From: Karalla daura | Lineage: Eukaryota; Chordata; Actinopteri; Chaetodontiformes; Leiognathidae | NCBI GenBank assembly: GCA_029224185.1 | Contig: CM055192.1 | Location: 17,992,739-18,056,738, forward strand | Direction of reading: 5' to 3' | Length of the DNA stretch: 64,000 nucleotides | Shown: positions 9,625 to 23,352 of the stretch, one piece after another | How positions within the stretch are numbered: the first letter of the stretch is position 1 | Layout: each line of letters begins with the position of its first letter | Position numbers and translations under genes: made by a program | Notes under the pieces: generated by a model | Seen by the model: the letters and a program-made list of their open reading frames with translations, nothing else | The model's database searches: none | Told to the model about the DNA's origin: nothing

Positions 9625-12596
9625 CTTGAAAAGGAGAAAGGTAAGTTTAAATATTTTAGCAGAGCCTATATTTTTCTCCTTCTTTTTAAAATTTTTATTA
9701 AATGTAGCCTCCCTGTCTGTCTGGATGCAGCAGCCGTCGGTGGTGCTACTGGAAAATTTGGGCTCTTCAGAGTTCCAGACAAGTGCCTTTTATTGAAGCC
9801 TAACATGGTTGAGACCACTCCCCCCAACCCTCAGCCCATCACCATGCATAGAGCTCCATACTGGCTCCCCAATGCCACATTATTGAAGCAAAACTCCCTC
9901 TCCCTTGGGAGAGTGGAGGACTAGGAAAACCCCAGACCCTGCAGTTAATTATCCAGAGTAACATGAAATGCATGTTCAACTGGAGTGCAATTAAATGATT
10001 TCTGTTGGAAATGCAATGTAATGAAACTACTAAAAGTAGTTGATCAGACATACAGCCACTTCAGTAGAGGTAATGAATGGCACAAAGAATCTAAAACTGA
10101 TTTCATGTCACATACATTGCCTTATGACTTGCAGACTTACCCTTGTTCAGTCTGGTAACTGTTATTTACTCACTTTGACTTCATGCCTCATTTAGTGATT
10201 TTTCTTAGTCTTTTTCATTAGCCTTCAATCACAGACACAACAATAAACAATGTACATGTCTGATACACAACCATTAAATATAAAAAGGGCCATTAAAATG
10301 ATGTACTCAGAAAGTTTGGCCACAAGCAATACTTTTCCCTAATCCTCTTTTGCCTCTTTTATTCATTACTCTCCTCTCTGTCTTTATTCTTTTATTCCCT
10401 GCGGCATTTGTTCACTGCAAACATTTGTCTCTTGTTCTCAGTGAATGTACTAAAAGTTGCATTGTAGACATCTGTAACTAAGAAGTTTAGGAGCAGACAG
10501 CTAATCCCCACCCTCTCTTCCACAGAAACTGTAAATTGTGAGAGAACGTTTCTCTCTTTCCCTCTGATACTACAGCCACAGAGACAGCAGAGTGGTTCTC
10601 TGGAGACAGCACGTGGATTTGCGACCAGCCATGAGCCGAGGGGGTCTGTGTGGTCTCTGCTAAACGTTTTCTCAGCCGTCAGCTTGTCTTTGAGGGATGG
10701 CAAGGCTGGGAGTGGAGCAACATGCTGCAGATGCTCTGTTGGACCTCTCCATCACTGTGGTTATTACAGCTGGGACAAGCCAAACTGTTTTCTTTTTCTT
10801 GGTTTCTGTCTGTCGCACCATGGCCCTGTCTGTCAAACTTCCAAAGTCTCCAGAGATTACGGCCGAGTGCATGGTAGGACCCCATAGTGTATTTGAAGTC
10901 CCAGTCTGCCCAGGGTACTTCCCATCTGCCCCACCCTCCATCCCCCAATCCTCTGGGAAGGGCCTCTTACATAAGAGGGCGATAGGCTCAGGGTGAAATT
11001 ACAAACATACACAGCCTCAGTGTGGGGGCACAGAGGCTCCAGAAGAAAGCCAGAGGATGAGCTGTAATCACCTACTGAATCATGGCAACATCTGTGACAC
11101 TCGCTGAAGACGTCAACAGCATCAGAGCTCCTAACTGCAGAAACTCGACTAACAGCAGGATTCCTGGGGAGAAACTGTTTCTTCCGTTAGCGTTTCCTTC
11201 CCTCCATCCTGTTCTCTTTAGCATCATGGGTCTGTGACGCCCCTTCAACATGCAAGCGTTTTTCTGAAACATTTGTGTTAACTTATGGGCATGTAGCCAA
11301 TTCCAATGTGAGCCCATCTGCAGCAAATTTTGCTGCTTGGATCAATTGCAAAGTATTGTCAACAAAGTGTCATATTTACAAAAGCTTTTGTGCATGTAAC
11401 AATCTTCCCACAAACAAAAGTACAAGCCAGTCAACAAATGGTGAATGCAGAGGACCGTGACTTTCAAATGAGCAAAGTTCACACGTATTGTCCATTCAGT
11501 GTTTGTCTAAATGATTACGGGGTTTGGGTTGTGTTTTCTAGAATCCAAAAATTATTGACATGTTGTGAGCTATCAATCCCAAAAACAAATTCAGCAGGTC
11601 GAAATCGTATGCGTACTAAATTATTTGCTTGTTAAGTGCGAACTGTTGCACCAACGTGGTTGCTGTTATTCCTGTGTAGTGTGTTGAGACATACATAATG
11701 TAGAGAAAGTTTTTTTTTTCTTTTTTCCATGCAAGTTGATGTTTTTGGAATGCCTAAAGGAAACGTGACTCACGCATATTGCCTCTCCACATTGGGGTTT
11801 TTGGATGAACTACAGTCTGATTTGGGGCCAGTTGCGAGAAGGACTCACACAGTACCCGTCATTACTAACTTATTGCACCTCTGCATTTCCCTGTGTCTGA
11901 ATCATTCCAGCGGCTACGTCTGCTGAACTCTTGAAGCAGATTTTCAGCTGTGCTGTCCCTGGTCTATAATGCAATGTTGCGTAGGATACATATGTTTTTT
12001 CACACACTTGGGAGACATTCTGAAAACCACATACAACTTTTAGACAGTTTATTAGTTTAAACAGTCATTAAATAGCATTTCCATACCTGAATGTGATGCA
12101 CAGTATACTGCACCTGCTGCTCAGTGTTTGCCACTCCTCACCTGTTTTATTGTCAAGCTTTTTATGTTAGAATTTGTCTTGTGATTGTCTCCCGCCACTT
12201 TCATTTCATCTGCTAGTCACCCAGTGTTGATTTACATATTCTCACTGACATTTTGCCATACAGTGTTTGCTTGGATGATATTACAGTTATATTGCTGATG
12301 CTTATAGATGTGATTGTTCCTCTTCCACTCCAACTCCATCTAAATGAACATCATTTTGTATTTTGTTCAAAGTACCTTGGTGGTACATTAAAACACATTA
12401 TTATTTATTTACATTATATTTAGTACTTGACAACTAAATGCTCCATCATGTTTCACCAAAGCTTACACATGTATCAAAGATAAATGATGGAAATAATAAA
12501 GGCAGGTTTTATTAAATAAAACAGAAGTCTGGAAGTCTCTAGAAGACCTGCCAAACTAATCACAGAGTCATTGTAACCTGTACTACATTACTTTGA
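9625..12596. other. Non-coding stretch upstream of HAPLN1 coding exons
   Basis: No coding exon supported. This interval may belong to a large 5' intron of HAPLN1. Overlapping open frames in several phases around 10390-11000 show no protein-like features. No recognisable repeat. Confidence 0.5.
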
Positions 12597-12705
12597 TACC
12601 TTGGTAGGCTGCATGGTGATGAGTATCAGCTCACACCTAGAAGGCTGGGTTTGAATCCCAGTTGGACCAAGTGTGTTTCTGTGTAGAGTTTCCATGTTCA
12701 ACCCA

Positions 12706-12757
<52 letters not shown>

Positions 12758-12990
12758 ATTTGCTGGGTTCTCTGGTTTCCATGTATCGTCCAAAAACATG
12801 GATATTCAGGGATGTTGCAGTTTCTAAATTTCCCCTAGGTGAGAGTGAATGGTGTGTGTGACCTGTCAAAAGTGTCTTCCCTGCCTTCACCCTCTGTACA
12901 GTATGCTGGGGATAGGCACCAGCAGAGCCCACCACACCACTGAGTACAAAGTAGGTGTATTATTGAATTAATGGATTTCCATCCTGTCTG
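12597..12990 (+). repeat. SINE-like repeat (V-SINE type) with internal GT microsatellite
   Basis: The element opens with a tRNA-like segment carrying a B-box-like GGGTTTGAATCCCAGT near 12648, then the fish SINE core (TGTGTAGAGTTTCCATGTTC, GTCCAAAAACATG, TCTAAATTTCCCC, GAGTGAATGGTGTGTG) and a GGGGATAGGCACCAGCAG tail ending in ATTAATGGAT. A GT run has expanded inside it. The same core recurs at 24.8, 36.1 and 53.5 kb. I assign it to the V-SINE/Mermaid/DANA-like group from memory of teleost repeats; the exact family is unverified. An open frame on the minus strand at 12588-12935 is a by-product of the repeat. Confidence 0.7.
12709..12753. repeat. (GT)n microsatellite, about 22 units
   Basis: Uninterrupted GT run of about 45 bases inside the SINE-like element; likely length-polymorphic. 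Confidence 0.95.
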
Positions 12991-13070
12991 TACAACACTG
13001 ATCAAAAATTGTCCCACAAAAAAAAAAATGTCCCTCTCAGTTCAATCTTTGTTGTACAGGATCTCACATA

Positions 13071-13100
13071 CAGTCTAGTCTAGACTAGTCCAGACTAGTG
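13071..13100. repeat. TAGTC-type palindromic repeat
   Basis: Short tract built from AGTCTAG/CTAGACT units, containing the perfect 14-base palindrome CTAGTCTAGACTAG at 13075-13088. A related TAGTC tandem tract lies at 47881-47920. Confidence 0.7.
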
Positions 13101-13914
13101 GCCAATGTGAATTGCCCACATTTTAGTGAGGCATCACAAAAAAAGACTATTAATTCATGTGGAGCTTCTTATACAGTGTAACCTGTGTTCACCTTGTCAT
13201 ACATACATATGTATGATACAGAAGTCATACATACCTGTGATAGATCTATCTACTTTTTAAAGGATCTGGTGAAAGTCACACCGATTATTAAGGGTATCTT
13301 GTGCATCTGTACAAGGCGTAACAAAACGTCTGGTTTCTGACGCCCTGGGAATGAGACCAGGCTGTTCCTTCCCGGCAAACAATAATTTGTGAGATGAGAG
13401 CAAAAGTTTGCCAAACATGTGTTTGAAAGACAAAGCTTTTGTGTTACACTGTTCCCATTCAGTCCTGCTAGTCAGATGAATTCAAAGAGGATTTGACTAT
13501 AGCAATTAGGCTTTAACAGAGCTCTTGCAGGGTATATACAGTATATACACATGATGGCTGTGTAACAGAGAAATCAGTAAAATCAACAGAAGTCTTACTT
13601 GGCTGGACATCATGTGTTACTGGTCTATCAGACTGTCTAAGCCATATTATGAAACACTATTCGGGCATTCAACATAATTGCATTTGAAAGCGCCTGGCAC
13701 CTCATATCAGACGCGTTGGAGAGACTGAGGGTGTGGGATTTCAGCCCAAGAAAAAATACTAAGTGTTCCCTACTGATGCAACCCATCTATTAAAATATTA
13801 TATAATTACATTACATAAATGCTGTAATCACCTGCACATTAATAAAATTACATGAGAATAGCATGGATAAATAAGAGAGCAATATAATAATATAATATAA
13901 TGTTAGACTTACAG

Positions 13915-13942
13915 ATATATACATAAATATATAAATATATAA

Positions 13943-14007
<65 letters not shown>

Positions 14008-14049
14008 GATGCATGGATGGATAAATGCATGGATGGATGGATGGATGAA
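13915..14049. repeat. Compound microsatellite (ATA/AT)n-(AG)n-(GGAT)n
   Basis: Three adjoining simple repeats: AT-rich ATATAAAT/AT units (about 13915-13976), AG repeats (13977-14005), then ATGGATGG units (about 14010-14049). The GGAT part resembles the tail of fish SINEs, so the tract may have grown from such a tail. Confidence 0.92.
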
Positions 14050-17000
14050 CAAACAAAACGGCAAAAGTTGTTTTCCAACTTGCCAAGTCTCTCAGCATGC
14101 ATCAAGGTTTCATTTCAGGTTTGCCTTTGGCACAGCTGCTTTAGTTGCGTCCCCAGACAACGCATATCACGTAACAAGCATGTGTGTGTCCATTTGTGAA
14201 TATTCTTAATGCTGTCTCATGCATCTGCATATGTGCACATTTGGGAGTACAGAATGTACTAGATGTATATTGAGTGTCTTGTGGCAGAGAGGCTTCCAAC
14301 CCAAAGTCTCCTTCACGTGTCTGCTGCGTCAGAGCCAAGTCTCAGGGCCATGAGCACATTCACAGCTGGTTCTCTGCAGGCTGAGGTCTCAGCACTTGGA
14401 TGGGCGGTTCAGATCCTGTTAACATACAGCAGCTCCTCGGGTCCCACCCATGAGAGGCGTACAGGCGGGACGGCGTGTAGCATCCGAAAAGTGGCTGTCA
14501 GGAGTCTCTTATATAAACCTTTCCATAGGGTCAGATGGGAATGGGTCGCTGCTGAGACAGCATGGGCTATCCCATATTGTCCACTTTCACATTGGCCTCC
14601 GCCAAACATGTGTTCTTCATTACCTGCATCAGCACAACACGTGATTAGATGTGGAAACATTTGTGAGTATGACGTGGGGATGAGTCGCTGTTTGCTCCTG
14701 GTAATAAGGCAGTGATGAAACAATGGAGCGTTGGGCTTGGGCTTTACGTGGCCTGGGTGGAGCAGAAAAGTAAGTGTGTTGAACTGGTACGTACGTGAGC
14801 AGAGCACTGCTGACGCCACACAGCTGGTGTGTCTCGGTCTCATCCTCTCCACATAAGATCAGGGAGGAACCTGAGGAGCATGCCTAGTCTCAATGTTCCG
14901 CAACAGATTTTCTCCATCATCAGATCGTGATTACAGATGGTTTCACACAGGGTGGCTTTTGCCTGGCTATCCAAGCTGCTCTGTGTGCCGCCTGCGAGCA
15001 ATAGCTGAAAAGTGGGCTCGGGTCTAAGTGGCGGCAAGCATCGTGTAACTGGGACTGGGTGTTGGGATGGGCCACCCATCTACTGGCTCGGAAATGCACA
15101 AACTACAGAGCAGCAGCCAAGAAACCCAAGAGTTTTAAATGTCACATCAAAGCCAAGTGGATCAGAACATGGAAAACTGCTGAAATGTAACTGACATCTC
15201 CCATTATTCAAACTTGAGGGGGATGTTTATTACCGGTGGCATGCTTGCTTATTCCACATAATTTTCTTAATTCAGGATTTCATCACCAAGCATAGAAACT
15301 GACCCCACGATGCTCAATAAGAGAGAGACACCCTTTGTTTCCTGTTTCTTTCAAATATTAAGCTGATGTTAGGTCCAACTCCTGGCTAGGAGTGTATGTG
15401 ATTATAGATTTTCTGTACCTTGTACCCTTTTGTGTACTGTTGTCTTGTGCTGTCAACGTATATCATGATAATGTCTGTTTTCTTTACCATTTACCAAGGC
15501 AAATGTCTCATAGCTGTCCAGTAAGTCATAGGTCATATGTTGATACATGATTTTGGTGTGAGATTACATGACTGACTTGTCTCAAGGCGCCTGTGATGTT
15601 TATTTTCTTTTGCTTTGTTTTTCTTCCAATGGTGGGATGAAATCACTATCTACTGTACATACTTTTAAAGGCAGCTGGAGTTGCTTTCAAGGGTTACTAA
15701 TCTCAAAGCACGTGATTTTTATAAAAAATGAAATTATACATTATAGATTGAATACTGATTTCTACACTGCCAAATATACTTTTAAGTGGATAATTTAATA
15801 GATCAGCTTGGGTGCAAATTGGGTGAGAGTCGACGTTTTTACTTGTGAGTGGAGATTTTTTACTTTGAATTCTAAAATGAGATTTGATGTTTATGTGCAG
15901 TGATAGATTTTTTTTTTCTGTCGGTTTTGGGAGCAATGTTAAGTCTATGAAGCCAACTTATTTGCAAACAATTGTTTGACACATGTAGCAGTTACAGAGT
16001 GACACTGGCATTTGTTTGGAGTTGTGTTCCTGGAAAACTGATGGATCTAATTCAATTCAGCTCACTCTCATCTAACTCTGGTTTGGCTCTACCAACATCT
16101 GAGGAGAAGTGTCGGCCTCTTGTGTTTCTAAAAGACCCATATTGAAAAGCAATAGATGCACATGCCTGTGTCTGCTTTCACCGTCTACATCCATTTCTGT
16201 TCTATACTGTGGTCACTTGATATTAACATTGCAATCATCAAGGATCATCTAATATCACTTTATCAATAGAAAGAATAAACTAACACAGAATCAACGTTCG
16301 GTGTGAGCTAATACGTTCATGTAGATCCTTGGAAAACTTTACAAAAGAGTGTTGAATCTGTTTATAACTTCCAGTCATACTGAAGCATGACTTTGAAGCA
16401 CTATCATATACAAAAATCTGTACAGTAGAACACACAGTGGATCCCTTCACATCGGGGGAAATTGCGTGCGGTTGTGTCACAGGGAGCCATTTGTTTCTGT
16501 TTTTCTCGCTGTCTCATTTTCCTCCAGTCTCCATCTGATGGTTATCCTCCTTTATGCACTTGGCTGCCAAATTCTCACCGGGAGGCACGTGGGTGTATGG
16601 CTCTGTGTTGGCCACAGCTGCGGAGGACTGTGGGAGAGTCACAGCAGTAACACAACTTGAGTAATTACAACACAGCTAACAATATTAAATCACATTGTCA
16701 GGAGTGGCTGGATATTGGCCGGGGTATTCGACTCTCGGCAGCCAGAATAAAGTTTCTGATAAAATATATTAATTGTATTAGTATGAATCACAATGGAAAA
16801 CATGTGTGATGATTTTTATCAGTGAAATGAAACCAAAGATTGCTTCAGATATTCATTTCTATATAATATATCATTTTCATACTGACTTCATCACTTATAT
16901 TTTTACTGTCATTTTTCTCAGCTGAAGAAGCAAATTATGCTTGCGATGGAAATGATTAGTCCAGACTTCTCTCAAAATGGTAATGGTTGTAAAAACTTCA

Positions 17001-17107
17001 CAAGTAAGAGTGTGTAGCTGCTTTAGTAATCTATTACACAATTTTTTGGCACACTGCGCACTGTAACAGGTCCAGAACACACACCTTTAGAGGGAACCTT
17101 AGAAGGA

Positions 17108-17147
17108 CATGACTCAGAACGGCACACGTACGTATGTCTGAGTCATG
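17108..17147. repeat. Inverted repeat carrying two AP-1-like sites
   Basis: CATGACTCAGA (17108-17118) and TCTGAGTCATG (17137-17147) are perfect reverse complements around an 18-base spacer containing CACGTACGTA. Each arm carries the AP-1 core TGACTCA/TGAGTCA. Function is unproven. Confidence 0.5.
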
Positions 17148-20100
17148 CCTCGCAAAACAAACATCCCATGATTGGCATGCACACTGTGGTATAACTGGAA
17201 GCAGCAGCTGGATTCAGTTGACCTGTGTTGAAGGTGAGCTAATGGAGTCCGGGTAGCCATAACACAGTAAGTAACACATGGAGACTGCCATGCTGCAGTT
17301 ACACAGAGTAAGACTCCAATATGGATAGTGTCTTTGTCATTTACACGACTCAGGGAAATAGTAGAGATGTGATGTGTGCACTCCTCGAGACCTCACTGGC
17401 AAAAACTCGGAGAACTTTCAAAACCAAGTGTATTTCTTCTCTTATTGATTATATATCTCAAACACAACTTAATTCAAACTTGTGCAGCCCAAAACACAAA
17501 ATTACCTTGAAGGTCTGTTAAATCTATTAAGTATACAAAAGCCTTTGTTCTTACATCCTTATTTAATCAGTTCCCTTGAACTTTAGTGGTTCCAAACCAG
17601 ACCAAAATGTTTTAGATTTTGAAATCCCATCCCAGACTGTGAATGGACTCCAACTCATAGAGCTTGTTTGAGAAGGATATTCCATCTCAGCCTGCCTTAA
17701 CTCGTCGTATTGTTCTATGCTAATACAGCACAGATGTGAAGAATCAATTGATTCTTACAAACTCACCAAGAGGAAATGTATTACTAAGCATTGGTACAAT
17801 CACACTGACAATGGTAACAGCAAACATGTAGAGCTCAATTTATGTGCTGTGTGCTTTGTACGTGTTATGATTTGTTGCTATTTTAACTTTTCTTGTCATA
17901 AAAAGACACTTACACACTCACATATTCTGGAGTATATATTCAGGGTGGTCTTCAGTTCTATATTTTATATGACTTCTTCATGACCTCAACAGCTATCTTA
18001 CACAAGTTGTTTCTGCAGATCTCATACTGATTCATATTAATGGAACTCAGTCTCACAGGGAAAGTCAGACAAGCATAATCAGAGCTCAGTGCTTTGAACA
18101 AAATGCTAGCAGGGACATGAGCTGTGTTAAAATGTAAAATGTAAGATGTGAAACCACTGGCATGGTCCTTTAGCACAATAACAGAGGGTCTCTTTAAATA
18201 TTTTGAATGGAAAGTTGTAAATTCCATAATGTAGGAGCTTTAGAGTAAAGATAAACAAAAGTCAGCCATGGAAACCCAGATGTAGTTGCAGTGTGTTTTT
18301 GAAGCCCACACATTTCTCTGTATGTTCTCTGGGATTCACAGACCACAAAGTGGCACCGTAAAAGATTTACCGCTGCTCTGGGAAATGAGTGTGTTCATCA
18401 GAGACATCATTTATGGGAAACCAATCTGCGTTCGGTTTTCTTCTGGTAAAAGTGCACAGAGATGTTAATACCACTGTTGTGACCTGCTATGTGTCACCAT
18501 CTAAATGATTACCGGCCTCCCCTCTGTTTACTAGGGTCCTTCGGGCTATTTTCTTCTATTACTCATCTGTACATTAAACTGAGCTTCCTGAACTATAAGT
18601 CAGACCTGTTGAAGTGGCAGCACGTACTGCACGTAAAACTGGGCGGTTTGAGAGAGGAATGTTTCATCATGCGGCGTTATGGCTGCAGAAAGAGGAGCAA
18701 ACTTGTGACCAGAAAAAAGGGAACCCAGGATGTTGTGTATAGATAGTGGTGCATTTTTATTTACAACTACCACTAACAGTGAACCAAAAATACAGGGTCC
18801 TACCAAAAAAGAACAAAAGGTTGGAGAGAGTCTGGGCTGGCCAGCCAATAAGCTGCAGGAACCACAGTCTCTCCATAAAGTATCAAAGGAATCCATAAAC
18901 CTTAGCATCAAACAAAACTCCATTCTCAGAACGTCTCAGAAAGGCATAAAATTGGATAAAACATAGGAAAACACCGCTGTAATGTGCTTGTCTAATATGA
19001 AAAGCTGCTTTGTTAAGAAGGAATGCCTCATATCTCACAGCCATCGTTTATATATGAGGCAGGGATGGCCGCTAATCATCTCATGCAGAGCTACCTGAAA
19101 GGGGAGACGTGAGAGCAAAGGTAAATGAAAAAGTTGCGCGTATACAGAGAATATTTGAGTTCCTAGACTCACTTTGTTACTTGTGGCTGTGAAACCATTA
19201 TCGCTGAGATTATTGTATTTGAAGTGATCTACAACACTTGAAACGAAGTGGAGATGATGAATTTTGAGGCTTCATGTTGAGCTGCAGCGAGGCCGGACGC
19301 CAGAATGTGGATGAAAGCAGCTTTAGTTGAGTGGAAAGTTCAGCATCGAATGACAATGGAGACATAAGGAGGTGGAGTGAAGGCAGAAAGGTTGGGTGGA
19401 TTCATGGCAAATTATTGCACCCTTACCAATTTAATGAATAACACAGGAGCCAGTCCTGCGCCACATGTGCTTTTTATTCATGACTGATTTAAGGAGCCAT
19501 AAAAAATCATATAACCCATGCAGATTTCAAGGTCCCAACCGGACCTCTGGCCAAGGACACGGGCGGGGTCAGTCAGCCACCTGGTATTGTGAATAAAAGA
19601 CAGACATCAGCTTCAATCAGTTCTCCAGCATGGTGTTTACATTATGCTTGAAACTAAAAAGCTGGCTTTTAGCATCCATTTACAGAGTGGAAACAGATGG
19701 TATCCAAACTCCATGTGCAGCCAAATCAAAACTGTGACAGGCTTGGAAAGAAAAAAAAAGAGAGAAAATGCTTCAAATTGTCAGGTGAAAATAAAAGATG
19801 TTTAGAGAAATTATTATTTACAAGTGATGGGACAAGTGAGACTTGAAGTGTAGATCTCTCCCATTCTGCTGTTTGGGAAAGTTATAGATTCCATATGTTG
19901 CCAGACGCTCGACGCTGAGACGTGAACATCACCACACATGTAAGTGAATTTCCAAAAAAAAAGGGGAGAGGAAGATAAACTGCGTGATTTGTTTTGGGGA
20001 CTGTGTTTAACTGAGCAGTAATTACTCCGGCACATTTCCTTCATTTATAATCGATCAGACATAAAAGCCATTTAGTGAAGCAAACACAGAGAAAAACTGA

Positions 20101-23060
20101 TGAGTCGAGGTTCCTAGTCCCCCGAGGAGTGCCTCGGCAGATGTTTAGGAAAGCCTCTCAATTATTAGTGCTCACATTAAGGTCTCTAGAAGTCTGCAGT
20201 TATTCAAGCTTAAAATGCAAAGACCTGCAAACATATAAGTACGAATTGTGCTCACTCCAGTTGTCCGATATCAGATGATTAAATCAGAGCTGTGAGACAA
20301 CATATATCCAATATTAAATAGGTGCAGCACACATGTGCATGACAAATGAGAAATGCATGGGGAAAACACATGCTGTTAATATCTGTAAATCAAATTAGTT
20401 TACATGTGATGCATGCCTAATCTTCTGGCCAGTAAAAGCAGTTCATGTCTGTGCTACCTCAGCAAAAAACGGTTACATTACATTGTTTTTAAATGATTTA
20501 CTTCCAGAAAAAGGCACACTTTATTAAAAATGCACATTTGCATTTGGTTTAGTCCATCTCTGCTACAGTTCTTTGCCAAAGGCCTACATATGCTACCCGC
20601 TACTCTTACGCCAAGAGTAAATATTTTTCTATTGGTTTCTGGAAACCTGCATGGGATGAATATGGTTTAAACAAAGTGATCTAACGAGGATGGGAATTCA
20701 CCGACACACCTTTCCTGTGGTTATGATGCTGTTGTGTACTTCAGTATCTCAGTAAAACATGGTTTTGCATTCATGTGGTAAGTCTGTGTCTGTAATTTAT
20801 AGTTTAGATACGATCTCGTTCAACCCAGTCTGTCTAGCTATGCAGTGGGATACGTTTGTGAGGAATCATGAGTCATTTATTGACAAATTAGATGTTTAGC
20901 CAACAGTGCAATGCAATGCAGTTCCCCTCATTGCCCTCAATCCCACAACCCCGCTTAAACAGCCCCCCCCCTTTTCCCCCGCCACACACCATCTCTTCTC
21001 ACAGAGGATCCTTTGTGTAACAGGAAGCAGTGTGAAAAGAGAGAAGAAATGGGAGAGGAATGAATTCGTTCCATCCTCTCCTCATGTCGATCCCGCTGAA
21101 CAGAACCCTGTTTGACAGGAAATAATCCTTGGATGGAGAGATGGTTGTAAACTCTGTTAATCCCTTTGCTGGAGTAATCATTATCGGCCTTGTTTCTTTC
21201 TTTTTTCTCCACCTTCAGTCAGTTATTGAGTTATGCTCCCGTGGCCTCTTTAGTCAAAATTTTCTGGCATCTCACCACTTTGATCCAGCACAAGGATCAT
21301 GACAAGTCATCAGGAAAAAGAAAAAACAACAAGGCGGAGGATGGGAAGAAATTAAGTCTAAAAACCAAACCCTTAAACTGATATTTTGCTTCAGCTTTGT
21401 CTAATTACTGGGTTTTATTGCAATGCTGGAGCATTTCCCAGCATCTTAGGAGGCACATGGCTCGCAGTGATGCAGCACAATCCATCTGGCTGTGATCACA
21501 CTCCAAGGTTAAGTTTGAAGCTTTAAGGTCAGTGATTCATAGAGATTTTGACGTACGCTGCACTACATGACAGACTCAAATGTGTTCATAAACAGCTTTG
21601 AAGCCATGACATTAGACAAGCGAATAATGACTTTAACTTTTACAGAGTTGTCTTAATTCCCAACACCCACCCACATGCATGGATGACTAAACAAGTTTTA
21701 CGATTTTTTTTTGTGTGTGAGGGTTTTACGCCCTGAGTTTGCTCCATGTTTGGGTGAATGTGTAAACCTTCCGTGTCTGCTCTTAGCAAACAAGACATAT
21801 CTGACTCTTGCTTTCTCCCTGTACGTTGCTATGTAAACACTCTTCTATAGAAGTGCCCTAAAGAGGTCCCAGCACAGGGAGCGGGAGTTGGTTATGTGCT
21901 TTAGGTTTGAGGACTCATGCTATATGAATGTCTATACGAATGCTTTGATTTGAGGAAACATTTGTATACAGAGAGGTCCCTGTCGAAACCTCAAATAGGT
22001 TTAGAGACAGTGTTATAGCACAGTTCTCAGCTGTTTCCACTGAAGTCCAGTACATTTGCAACAACTGGAGAAACATGTGGGTTTGATGGAGACTAAACCA
22101 ATTGCTTGTTACCTTCTTTCCTGTGTTGTGTAGCTGTGACATAACCAACCACATGATGTTTTATAGTTTTCCTACTAAATGCAACAAAATAACAAATATT
22201 ATGCATCCCTTTGGTGCAATTCCCTCCAAGAGTATTTACTGCCAGTTTGAAGATCACAGATGGATCTGTCTGTAGAAAGCTCAGGATATTGCTTTCTGAC
22301 AAGAGGGGACGTTTCCCCAAGTGTAATGAAGTATAATGCGCATGAATCTCTGATCTTCAATTTGTTCTGCAATCAGATCCAAGTCAGGTCAGATTTCAGA
22401 CAGAGCTGTCCAGCACTCGTGTGTTCTGGCCGGAGTAACAGCTCGCTTTTATAACAGGACTGTGTAATGCTCCCTTCATGCCCATTCCCGTTCTTTCTTC
22501 TCGCAGTCTGTTTCCCATCCACCTTTGCCCCTTTATACCTTTTTTCTCTGCCGCAGAACATCTCTCTTCCACTCTGCTCCTCCTCCTTCTGCTCCTCACC
22601 CCTCTTTGGCCTTTGGATGATTGTTCCTACACTCAACAGGACCATTTAATAGTGAAAATGGGTTAAAAGCTGCAAAGCTCACCTAAAGGCCATGTACAGG
22701 ATTGCAAAAGGAAATGCAAATTGACCTGACCCCAACTGCTGACTCCAGTCTCACCACTCATTCCTGTGAGCAGTTTCCAGCTTTGTGTTGTGTATCTCTT
22801 TTCCAAATCTGCCTGGCCGATTGTGCGGCCATTTTCGTCACGATATGCAGCTGCCTCTTTCTGCTTCCCTGTCCTCGGGTCTCTGGTGCAATATGAGAAT
22901 AGCTTCCACATGTTCTCCACTGAGGAGTGTAATGAGGAAAATGGCAGGGTGAAGAAAGCGAAAGAGGCAGAGAGAAAAATGGTACTTCACAGTGAGAGGA
23001 CCTTGAATCTACTTCTGTTCCATGACTACTGTTGGTTTATTTTTATGATATAATAACATG

Positions 23061-23352
23061 GCAACAGTGGCTAAGAGGCTGTTAAGTCGTCCACTTATCT
23101 ACTGATCGAACATGTGGTCCCAGCCCCCTGCAGCCAACACACCAAAGCCTCCATGGGCAAGATATTGAAGCCCAATGCCCCTGATGCCGTTTCATTAGTG
23201 TTGAATGGTTGGACATCCCGGTACAATAGACAGACTGTGTAGGTAGCTTTTGTCACCAGTGTGACAATGGGTGATTGTGAGGTGTCCTGTGAAAGCACTC
23301 TGTGGTTGTGGTCTGTATAAAAGATCTCCCTTTCGATCTTGCTGTAATAAGG
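23061..23352 (+). repeat. Dispersed teleost-type repeat fragment
   Basis: The order of motifs (GGCTAAGAGG, GGGCAAGATATTGAAGCCCA, CCTGATGCCGTTTCAT, GTGTTGAATGG, GTGAAAGCACTCTGTGG, GTCTGTATAAAAGATCTC) matches a very common, diverged interspersed repeat I remember from teleost genomes. The family name is not certain. It has no coding capacity. Confidence 0.5.

Larger units (their letters stand above)
12991..23060. other. Non-coding stretch with simple repeats
   Basis: Apart from the TAGTC tract, the compound microsatellite at 13.9-14.05 kb and an AP-1-motif inverted repeat at 17108-17147, I see no gene or element. Short open frames here (for example 14263-14715 and 14409-14852 on opposite strands) overlap one another and lack splice or family support. 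A C-rich tract lies at about 20963-20980. Confidence 0.5.

Noticed and set aside
12588..12935. 115-codon minus-strand open frame with a His/Thr run
   Set aside because: The frame crosses a SINE-like repeat and its GT microsatellite; the His-Thr run is translated (CA)n.
14263..14852. Overlapping 150- and 147-codon open frames on opposite strands
   Set aside because: Neither has a recognisable domain, and two long frames overlapping antisense with no splice support are most easily explained by chance.
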